Assembly: GCA_029931535.1 (NCBI GenBank)
Contig: JAQPZY010001675.1
Location: 3,500,001 to 3,564,000 of the forward strand
From: Margaritifera margaritifera
Lineage: Eukaryota; Mollusca; Bivalvia; Unionida; Margaritiferidae
DNA length: 64,000 bases
Direction: 5' to 3'
Shown: in pieces, positions 60,801-64,000 of the stretch
Numbering within the stretch: the first letter of the stretch is position 1
Layout: every line of letters starts with the position of its first letter
Notes under the pieces: model-generated
What the model was told of the DNA's origin: nothing
Databases searched by the model: none
The model's input: the letters and a program-made list of their open reading frames with translations, nothing else
Program-made: the position numbers and the translations under genes

Positions 60801-61576
60801 ACTAGGTCAAGATAATAGTACCGATTTTTTTTTCAGCATGCGTAGCATTCATTGTGACACCACAGCATACGACATTCAATCTGGTTTGTAATGGATTGCA
60901 CCTTTAGGGCTGACCTCATCCAAAAATGTCCACGTACTTTAACATTGAGTTTTGCCATATGTGTTTCTCAGGGTGTGCAAATAATGACCTTCCAAAGGAA
61001 TATGGATGTATGAGGATCCAAATAAAGTGAATAATCGCCATTTAAAGGTATGTGTAATCAAATTAAAAAAAAACCACGCCCGTTACTGAAATAGTCGGGC
61101 CCGATAATCCGCATGCATAACAAACGGACCCTCCAGAATGGATTATGTCTTCATACAGTTTTTCTCCGCCACCAGTCATGTCGGAAAACAAAAAACCAGA
61201 GAACAACTTGTTGGTCTGGGTGTGAGGGTAGGCGAATACTATCGTACAAAGCGTACATAAGCTTTAACTAAGAGACGAAAATAGGAAGTGCTAGCCGAGT
61301 CGGAAATTGGTAGGTAAGTGTAATCACATCTTTCCCTGTGTTATATTGTTACAGTCTTTGGACACCTCTCTATATCCATTTACCGATATTCTTAATTTCA
61401 TTTGTAACGAGCTCCTGTCACTGTTCATGTCTTACACTGGACTACTTACCATCCAAGGTTTCACACTGGACGAGGTTAAGATAATCTGTCTGCTTCAGTA
61501 TCCCTCCCTTAAAACCTCTAACAAGACCTTCCAAGTACCCATGGTCAACATTAAAATAAAATTCTGAAAAAGACAT
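32793..61576 (-). CDS. ATP6V0D1: V-type proton ATPase subunit d (V0 sector), complete spliced gene, 8 coding exons
   Basis: Subunit d caps the c-ring of the membrane V0 sector and couples it to the central D/F stalk of V1, so it is needed for proton pumping into lysosomes, endosomes and secretory vesicles. Joining minus-strand exons 61450-61576, 55775-55946, 48365-48543, 46132-46211, 43307-43384, 37961-38137, 34966-35043 and 32793-32954 gives 1053 nt, 350 residues plus stop, against 351 in human d1. All junctions are GT-AG and all phases fit (introns 1-7: 1, 2, 1, 0, 0, 0, 0). Recognised family blocks include [108 protein letters not shown] and the C-terminal [14 protein letters not shown]. 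It is a soluble, mostly helical protein with no signal peptide or membrane segment, as expected. Intron sizes are about 5.5, 7.2, 2.2, 2.7, 5.2, 2.9 and 2.0 kb. No frameshift or lost residue block was seen; the symbol is by orthology with vertebrate d1. Confidence 0.96.
33040..34710. other. ATP6V0D1 intron 7, mostly unremarkable
   Basis: Holds a poly-A tract at 33645-33662. No element or gene is recognised; the open frame at 34236-34478 has no family features. Confidence 0.45.
34711..34834. repeat. 124 bp near-perfect foldback (inverted repeat) in intron 7
   Basis: The left arm starts AGGTTACTACATTTCTATGG and ends GAGCTATACTGCA. The right arm is its near-exact complement, ending GCAGTAACCT, with a loop of about 12 bp. 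Arms of about 56 bp differ at only a few positions. There are no clear target duplications. Confidence 0.9.
34966..35043 (-). CDS. ATP6V0D1: ATP6V0D1 coding exon 7 (residues 272-297)
   Basis: The acceptor is TATTTCCAG at 35044. The exon reads [20 protein letters not shown] then KFFEHE. The donor is a weaker GTGGGC at 34965, chosen because it gives exactly the family length across the junction with exon 8. A minisatellite of ATACTGGAAATAAT-type units begins directly upstream of the acceptor and may overlap its branch-point region. Confidence 0.92.
35045..35208. repeat. Minisatellite, AATATACTGGAAATAATA-type units, left part
   Basis: Units of about 20-22 bp, AATA(T/C)AGTAATATACTG-(G/T)(A/C)AAT. 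It continues at 36110-36330 after an LTR insertion. Confidence 0.8.
35213..36109 (+). mobile_element. Solo LTR inserted in a minisatellite (intron 6 of ATP6V0D1)
   Basis: The 897 bp sequence begins TGTTACGG and ends CGTAACA (TG...CA with an inverted TGTTACG/CGTAACA end). It is flanked by the 4 bp direct repeat ATAG (35209-35212, 36110-36113). A TATATAAG box at 35484-35491 and AATAAA at 36028-36033 fit U3-R-U5 order on the plus strand. An internal short repeat of CATTCATTCGGAACA-like units lies at 35790-35930. The same minisatellite family lies on both sides. No internal retroviral coding sequence is present. Confidence 0.8.
36110..36330. repeat. Minisatellite, AATATACTGTCAATAATA-type units, right part
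   Basis: Units AGTAATATACTGTCAATAAT recur about ten times. It is the continuation of the array at 35045-35208. Confidence 0.85.
36331..37960. other. ATP6V0D1 intron 6, nothing recognised
   Basis: AT-rich intron sequence; open frames at 37186-37395 and 37606-37866 show no family features. Confidence 0.45.
37961..38137 (-). CDS. ATP6V0D1: ATP6V0D1 coding exon 6 (residues 213-271)
   Basis: The acceptor is TACTTTTAG at 38138. The exon reads [20 protein letters not shown], then [36 protein letters not shown], and donor GTAAGT at 37960. It is 177 bp, phase 0-0. Confidence 0.96.
38138..39280. other. ATP6V0D1 intron 5, 3' part, nothing recognised
   Basis: No element found. A lone E-box-type GTCACGTG is at 39145-39152. 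Confidence 0.4.
39281..39463 (+). mobile_element. tRNA-Met-derived SINE, copy 1
   Basis: The head AGCTGCAGTAGCTCAGTTGG carries A-box TAGCTCAGTTGGTAGAGC, an anticodon-loop-like CTCATAA (CAT = Met) and B-box GGTTTGATACC. The body (GCACTTAGCTCCCATTCCTC, ATAGCCAATAATCTGTTAAA) and tail AACCAACAAAAAATC follow. Flanking ATTCGT on both sides is a likely part of the target duplication. A second copy lies at 59358-59541. Confidence 0.85.
39464..40280. other. Intron 5 sequence with a 12 bp G-run
   Basis: The run of 12 G is at 39477-39488. At 39790-39910 the phrase AGACAAAAATA(T/-)AATG with TCAACTCTTA is repeated. No gene. Confidence 0.4.
40281..40621. repeat. Tandem trimer of a ~113 bp foldback unit
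   Basis: Units start GTTCTGCA(G/C)TG at 40281, 40391 and 40507. Each holds AATCATACACACGTAGGAAT near its left end and CTATGTGTGTATGATT at its right end, which are complementary, around a CTGCAGCTGCTGTCTCCACC core. Confidence 0.85.
40622..41040. other. Intron 5 sequence, nothing recognised
   Basis: AT-rich. Confidence 0.4.
41041..41581 (-). pseudogene. Zinc-finger / transposase-like coding remnant (ZBED or hAT-type N-terminus)
   Basis: The minus frame 41581-41372 reads [20 protein letters not shown], then [20 protein letters not shown] and ARSW. The W-L-x-DxxFxxW, CxxCxKxIDIAxMG pattern resembles BED/TTF-type zinc fingers of hAT-related proteins, but the expected final His pair is gone (SWN). 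A lysine-rich coiled stretch ([18 protein letters not shown]) at about 41105-41052 may be the tail of the same unit. The start is uncertain. It lies on the same strand as ATP6V0D1, inside intron 5, and is probably not expressed as protein. Confidence 0.5.
41582..42935. other. Intron 5 sequence with two diverged copies of a short repeat
   Basis: A phrase around GTGAATAGTCTTT-(C/G)-AAA-TTG-(G/A)-CACATGG occurs near 42365 and 42605. No gene supported. Confidence 0.35.
42936..43104. mobile_element. hAT-superfamily MITE with 8 bp target duplication
   Basis: The 169 bp element has perfect 16 bp TIRs CAGGGGTCTCCAAACT and an exact 8 bp flanking repeat ACCTAGGT (42928-42935, 43105-43112). The inner GGGCC-rich segments (TTTGCGGGCCGAAG, TTGCGGGCCAGACA) are typical of non-autonomous hAT (Charlie-like) elements. 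It sits about 200 bp downstream of exon 5. Confidence 0.92.
43307..43384 (-). CDS. ATP6V0D1: ATP6V0D1 coding exon 5 (residues 187-212)
   Basis: The acceptor is TTTTTCAG at 43385. The exon reads [20 protein letters not shown] then MCEALA, with donor GTAAGT at 43306. It is 78 bp, phase 0 at both ends. A hAT MITE lies about 200 bp downstream in intron 5. Confidence 0.95.
43741..44235. repeat. Degenerate tandem array in intron 4, unit about 145-240 bp, 3 copies
   Basis: Recurring: CACAAAACTTTAACACTG, (G/A)ACAGGAACTCCT-like, AACTTTAGA-CATAGTGA-ATTATC, TTGAAT(G/T)CAG, GAAGA(C/T)ATGT-ACTTTCAAAAA. Copies are uneven. Confidence 0.6.
44236..45379. other. Intron 4 sequence rich in AAATGCA/AATGAA motifs
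   Basis: Two stretches (44515-44670 and 45100-45290) repeat short phrases such as AAATGCAAA, AATGCAGAT and GATAACTGAAATG. No gene; the minus-strand open frames here are not conserved in type. Confidence 0.4.
45380..45965 (-). repeat. Degenerate tandem array with TGACCTTGACC motifs (about 4 copies), inverted relative to 1888-2580
   Basis: Units recur as CAGTGACCTTGACCTCTGAC, AAT(C/T)-ATAGG-TTCTT, CAAG(C/T)CATCCACAAAGTTT and GGTCCAGGTCTGTGATGTA. Read on the minus strand they match the family at 1888-2580. Confidence 0.85.
46132..46211 (-). CDS. ATP6V0D1: ATP6V0D1 coding exon 4 (residues 160-186)
   Basis: The acceptor is AATTTCAG at 46212. The exon reads [20 protein letters not shown] then RNTLYK, followed by donor GTGAAG at 46131. 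It is only 80 bp and has no long open frame of its own, so it is easily missed; it was found by extending the protein between exons 3 and 5. Confidence 0.95.
46212..48364. other. ATP6V0D1 intron 3, nothing recognised
   Basis: No transposon or gene is supported; open frames at 46864-47097 and 47466-47744 lack family features. Confidence 0.45.
48365..48543 (-). CDS. ATP6V0D1: ATP6V0D1 coding exon 3 (residues 100-160)
   Basis: The acceptor is TTTCAG at 48544. The first G completes a Thr codon, followed by [20 protein letters not shown] and then the conserved [13 protein letters not shown] block and VLVDTPL. The donor GTAAGC begins at 48364. The 179 bp hold 59 full codons plus two split ones. 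Confidence 0.96.
48544..49768. other. ATP6V0D1 intron 2, 3' part; (AAT)n tract
   Basis: (AAT)n lies at 48852-48901. A fragment related to the double-hairpin MITE (GGCAGATCAGGGTC) is near 48644. At 49435-49600 a palindrome-rich stretch (GAATTTCCTCGGGGGAGAAA) may be a decayed repeat. Confidence 0.45.
49769..50845 (+). mobile_element. Possible decayed hAT-like element with terminal CAGGGCTGAGCA repeats
   Basis: The left end CAGGGCTGAGCAAATCCCAT and the right end TGCTCAGCCCTG (ending 50845) are inverted. A second copy of the left-end block starts at 50724 and forms a 122 bp TIR unit (50724-50845) by itself. Between them, 50449-50625 (plus) reads [20 protein letters not shown], resembling the start of hAT-type proteins. 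No 8 bp target duplication could be matched, so boundaries are tentative. Confidence 0.5.
50724..50845. mobile_element. 122 bp MITE with CAGGGCTGAGCA TIRs
   Basis: It begins CAGGGCTGAGCA and ends TGCTCAGCCCTG. About 80 bp of its left part matches 49769-49850. It is either an independent MITE or the right end of a longer element. Confidence 0.65.
50846..52189. other. Intron 2 sequence, nothing recognised
   Basis: No gene or element supported. Confidence 0.4.
52190..52380 (-). mobile_element. SINE fragments related to the copy at 478-660
   Basis: GGTGCCTTGCACAAGACACA and TGCCAACCATC are the complement of the body of the 478-660 SINE. The plus-sense tail TTGCTGTGTCATAAAACCCC lies next to it in the opposite orientation, so two fragments are probably joined. 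A G-rich stretch lies at 52294-52308. Confidence 0.55.
52381..54311. other. Intron 2 sequence; (CTGT)n microsatellite
   Basis: The (CTGT)n tract is at 53075-53100. No gene; the open frames at 52896-53144 and 53178-53450 lack family features. Confidence 0.4.
54312..55414 (+). mobile_element. Tigger/pogo-like element with transposase N-terminal remnant
   Basis: The left end GCCAAACCTGTCATAATGG and the complement of the right end CAGTCAAGCCTGTTAAG are flanked by TA (54310-54311, 55415-55416). The left 230 bp repeats AATGGTCACCTG / TAGCGGTCACCTG, usual for Tigger ends. At 54665-54830 the frame reads [20 protein letters not shown] then [20 protein letters not shown], a Psq-type helix-turn-helix. 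The rest of the transposase is absent. Confidence 0.8.
54665..54880 (+). pseudogene. Transposase DNA-binding remnant (CENP-B/Tigger N-terminus)
   Basis: A 71-codon open frame whose first 45 residues fit the pattern K-LS-xE+xE-xxxL-SGKS-xxVAxEM-xSRS-I. It is too short for a transposase and lies inside the TIR element. Confidence 0.65.
55775..55946 (-). CDS. ATP6V0D1: ATP6V0D1 coding exon 2 (residues 43-100)
   Basis: The acceptor is TTTTTTTTCACAG ending at 55947. The exon starts with AT, which completes the split Asp codon, then reads [20 protein letters not shown]. It ends ATT AC with donor GTAAGT at 55774. The 172 bp hold 56 full codons plus two split codons. Confidence 0.96.
55947..56384. 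other. ATP6V0D1 intron 1, 3' end
   Basis: Nothing recognised besides the exon 2 acceptor tract. Confidence 0.4.
56385..56570 (-). mobile_element. tRNA-Leu/Ser-like SINE, reverse copy
   Basis: On the minus strand it reads CCTGGGTGGTTGAGTGGTCT (A-box), then GAGTTTGAGTCTCAGCTC (B-box), TCAGTCGGTAGTTCTT and TGCCATGTATAGCC. The order is the same as in the SINE at 23396-23632. Confidence 0.75.
56640..57060. repeat. Tandem array, unit about 140 bp, 3 copies, with G-runs
   Basis: Recurring: GTCAGTT(A/G)(G/C), TTTTGATACCCAG(C/T)AA(A/G)TGT, GGGATCT(T/C)(G/A)ATAGTTTCCAAG and TATGACCCA. Between copies 2 and 3 a G-rich stretch (56917-56942) has three runs of 7-9 G. Confidence 0.8.
57061..57472. other. 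Intron 1 sequence, nothing recognised
   Basis: AT-rich. Confidence 0.4.
57473..57689 (+). mobile_element. Double-hairpin palindromic MITE, copy 3
   Basis: Ends CTGTACATACTCGCTTAGAA and the complement of the right end, CTTTATATACTTTCTTATAA, are flanked by TA (57471-57472, 57690-57691). Hairpin 1 arm is AACTGCACAGACCCAGATCT; hairpin 2 arm is AACAACATAGACCCTGATCT. Length 217 bp, same orientation as copy 2. Confidence 0.85.
57773..57831. repeat. (GA)n microsatellite
   Basis: About 59 bp uninterrupted. Confidence 0.97.
57960..58460 (+). repeat. Dispersed repeat, copy 1 (~480 bp)
   Basis: It shares with 60600-61090, in the same order, AAGTCTATTCA, TTGCTATGGACTTTTACAAT, CATTCAATCTGGTTT, TTTTGCCATATG, CCTTCCAA-like and CATTTAAAGGTATGTGTAAT. 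It has no obvious TIR or LTR ends. Confidence 0.75.
58640..59201 (+). mobile_element. 5'-truncated pogo-like element, relative of 3534-5113
   Basis: It keeps a helix-turn-helix fragment ([16 protein letters not shown], about 58651-58697), ATGGCATCAATATTTTACTA, AATGTCCCTAGTTTTT, and the right end CGAGTTATCGAGATGTG next to TA. It matches the right half of the element at 3534-5113. Confidence 0.75.
59358..59541 (+). mobile_element. tRNA-Met-derived SINE, copy 2
   Basis: A-box TAGCTCAGTTGGTAGAGC, loop TTCATAA, B-box AGGTTAGATACC, body GCACTTAGCTCCCATTTCCT, tail AACCAACAGCAACAACATAA. Flanking direct repeat ACTTTATA lies at 59346-59353 and 59542-59549. Confidence 0.88.
59550..60599. other. Intron 1 sequence, nothing recognised
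   Basis: AT-rich; no gene or element supported. Confidence 0.4.
60600..61090 (+). repeat. Dispersed repeat, copy 2
   Basis: It matches 57960-58460 in order and orientation, 2.6 kb away. It ends about 360 bp from the end of exon 1. Confidence 0.75.
61450..61576 (-). CDS. ATP6V0D1: ATP6V0D1 coding exon 1 (residues 1-42 plus 1 nt)
   Basis: The start ATG (reverse of cat at 61574-61576) opens [17 protein letters not shown], matching the family N-terminus, one residue shorter than human. The exon ends GAT G followed by donor GTAAGT at 61449. The frame stays open upstream to another ATG at 61687, which would add 37 residues not typical of the family; I chose the homologous start. The exon also carries [20 protein letters not shown]. 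Confidence 0.93.
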
Positions 61577-61760
61577 GGTTAATTTTAGCCTATGGTTGAT
61601 CAATTCAATAATTTGCTGGCAATAATTTCCTAAATCTATCACATGATTTTCTTTCAGCAGCTTCCGGAAGAGTGGTAAGGGAAACAACTACACACTTCCT
61701 GTCATCTCATATCACTATATAGAACCTGTTTGGTGGTTTTATGTTCAAAACGTACCCAAA
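61577..61760 (-). promoter_or_regulatory. Putative 5' UTR / proximal promoter of ATP6V0D1
   Basis: This is the sequence directly 5' of the start codon on the minus strand. It holds the palindromic ETS-type site CTTCCGGAAG at 61661-61670, about 85 bp from the ATG, and another GGAAGT core near 61696. ETS/GABP sites are common at TATA-less housekeeping promoters; assigning that role here is inference. No TATA box or CLEAR (GTCACGTGAC) site was seen in this stretch. Confidence 0.35.
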
Positions 61761-62988
61761 TTAAAATGTACCTTGGTCGAAATGTTATCAAGTCTAAACA
61801 TACTTAAACTGAAACGTGCCAATGTCAAAACGGGGTATAGGTTATTTCGGCTCAAAACCACTTCGGCCGGGAAGTTTCAACTCACTATGTCAACCGGGAC
61901 AATTTGGCCCACATATGTGGGACGTTTATGTCCTCTATACTTTAATACAGACAGTATGTACAAAGTTCATGTAATTCAGTTATATTGGTATGAATATGAT
62001 GTGTTTGTAGTTATGGTTTATGTTATTTTAATTTATAATTCACATAAAATATTTTGTGCAAAAGTTATGAATTGTATGTGTGAGCGTGTGTGTAATTTGC
62101 GTGTTTATCTATTTACGTATTGAATTTATACATTTAAGAAAATATGAATGTGTAATTTTTCTAGTTACATATATGTAGTGTATGTATTTTGCAAATATGA
62201 AGAAACTAATAAATAGCATTTTTTCATGTGCAATATATGCCTTGTGTTTGTAATGTTAACAACATTAAATTAAATAAATGCTATTAGCGGTACTTTTTGA
62301 TTGGTTTTAATAAATTTATTATTATTTCCGTTACTCTTGGTTAAGTAGATGTTTGTCCATGTTCTTTTTTCTTATCACCAGCTTTATTATCGGATTGATT
62401 ATTGTATCTAACTGATTTTGAAACGGGGAGTTTGTTATTCTATAAATTAATGTTACATGTATATGGTTCCGTCTCATAACTGAGTCTTTGATTATAAAGA
62501 TTTTTAAAAAATCCCTGTCCCACTTGATATTATTAGTTGCTGAATGGATACGTATGTATGTCTCTTATAATTACAATGGGTTTATTTATGGCAATTTTCC
62601 ATGTTTATTGTTATTCATATTTAAGAATTTTTTATATATATATATAATACATTTTTTATAGTTTTTTTATAATTTTAATTTTAAAAAATAGTGTTTATTT
62701 GTAAAAGTGGAATTGCAAAAGGTTTGTAAAAGGATTTCTCATAGTTTTATGATGAAGGTAGGTACTAGGAATTAAAATCGTCCTCTTAGATCAACGCAAA
62801 CAAGATTGGTTATCTCTTTTAGAAAAATCGTCCAAAGGACAACATTTTAAAATTTACAAAACAGGTATCTGATTGGAAGAATATTTAATTAAAAAAGTGC
62901 ACTTACCTATCTTGAAATTTAAGACATCAATCTATAAATTACGTATTAAAACTGGTCGATAAAATAAAATTCCATATTGTTACGACTA
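61761..62988. other. 5' flank of ATP6V0D1, AT-rich
   Basis: No gene supported; the open frame at 61773-62123 shows no family features. A (TA)n tract lies near 62634-62647. Confidence 0.4.
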
Positions 62989-63335
62989 GGGGTAATGTAG
63001 CAAAAGAAAGAATTACTCAAACAAGCTTTCAAGATTTACAAATAAATTTAATTTCTTGAAATATTAAATATTTCAAACAAACAAAGTGAAAGAATTAAAA
63101 TTAACTTACAGTTTAGAAATTCCTAAATAATCCTAAATTATTCTATTGTTCACTGATCCTGAAGTTATCCAAAATATTCCGAATGAAGATTATAATACAA
63201 AGGTCATAAACCAAATAAAACTATATTATAATTTAAAAAGATGATACATAATTCAGTAACAATATGAAGAAAGAAAATGTACTAAATGTCAGAATAACGT
63301 TTTGGGTGACGAATTTTCCATTACCTCGATATTTC

Positions 63336-63414
<79 letters not shown>

Positions 63415-64000
63415 TTTTTATTACACCATGATGGTTTCTCATATAATATGACTTAGATTGTACTTGATTTATATGATTATGTGTATGACTGAGTATGATT
63501 CTTTTTCCCAAAAAGTTTTGTTATCCTCTATTATTTTCTGTAATATATATCTTTCATTTACACAAAATGTCATCTTTTTAATCCTTAATTGGACCACTGA
63601 TTACAGACGCAATTAGTTGCATTCTCTTTAAGTTAATAGCCCGAAATAAGCGTTTGAAAAATAACGATCGCGAGTAAAAATTTGAAATACCCACAAGAAC
63701 TTGTGCCTATCTAAAACTGAGGGAAAAATAATTTCTGTATCAACTGTGATTTCTTCCCGGGAATAGTGATACTTTTGTACTTAGCTTAACTACCTTTCTT
63801 TTAAATAATTATTTAAAATAAGCAACACAAACACTCTTATGGTATTCAACACAAACACTCTGATGGTATTGAAACTTGTAAATACTACATAAATAAAAAC
63901 GGAAGTACACGTAGACTATCCAGAGACAACATATGCGATTTAATGAACTTGTGCTTAAAAATATATATTTTTTCTTCAATTTGATGATACAAACTATAAT
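62989..64000 (-). mobile_element. Possible LTR related to the solo LTR at 35213-36109 (end not found)
   Basis: It begins TGTTACGACTAGGGG, like the complement of the solo LTR end (TGTTACGACCCTATGG). Further in, CTAAATAATCC, CAAAATATTCCGAATGAA and (C/A)AAGTGAAA motifs occur in similar order. The other terminus was not seen, so it may run past the window or be decayed. It contains the (CT)n tract at 63339-63410. Confidence 0.4.
63339..63410. repeat. (CT)n microsatellite, 72 bp
   Basis: Uninterrupted. It produces a spurious Arg-Glu repeat open frame on the minus strand. Confidence 0.97.

Noticed and set aside
63233..63511. Minus-strand open frame with an Arg-Glu repeat
   Set aside because: Produced by the (CT)n microsatellite.

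Overview
The window looks like AT-rich nuclear DNA from an invertebrate, most likely a bivalve mollusc. The reasons are multi-kilobase introns with GT-AG borders, tRNA-derived SINEs, pogo/Tigger, hAT, Ty3/gypsy-like and DIRS-like relics, many degenerate 130-170 bp tandem arrays, and long microsatellites. Nothing prokaryotic (operons, Shine-Dalgarno sites, CRISPR, IS elements) is present. The species call is inference. No organelle or viral genome is seen.

Two protein-coding genes can be supported. (1) On the minus strand, 61576 down to 32793, lies a complete, intact gene for V-ATPase subunit d (ATP6V0D1 orthologue). It has eight coding exons of 127, 172, 179, 80, 78, 177, 78 and 162 bp that join in frame into a 350-residue protein, against 351 in human d1. 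(2) On the plus strand, the last exon (8843-9225), and probably the exon before it (3191-3241), belong to a single-pass membrane protein with a cytoplasmic tail ending in a PPxY motif. Its 5' part lies upstream of the readable evidence and I do not recognise the family.

Layout: 1-9.3 kb holds the 3' end of the membrane-protein gene, whose last intron contains a pogo-like element, another TIR element and a 1.8 kb minisatellite with a higher-order duplication. 9.3-32 kb is intergenic or untranslated sequence full of relics: an internally deleted pogo element (11-12.4 kb), a double-hairpin MITE, a G-run minisatellite (13.1-13.8 kb), a decayed LTR element (14.2-17.0 kb), three tandem arrays (17.4-18.4, 19.5-22.6, 29.4-30.5 kb) and a DIRS-like retroelement relic with a SINE in it (23-25.8 kb). 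32.8-61.6 kb is the V-ATPase d gene; its introns hold a solo LTR, foldbacks, a hAT MITE with a perfect 8 bp target duplication, ZBED/hAT-like coding remnants, two more pogo-like relics, SINEs and an AGGTCA-rich array. 61.6-64 kb is the 5' flank, with a probable second LTR-like sequence.

I found no clear multi-gene novel system. The most interesting unexplained items are the 207-217 bp double-hairpin palindromic element (three copies, both orientations), the solo LTR that splits a minisatellite, the repeat families carrying TCAAGGTCA nuclear-receptor-like half sites, and the orphan PPxY membrane protein. Exon borders were read by eye; no alignment or database search was run.
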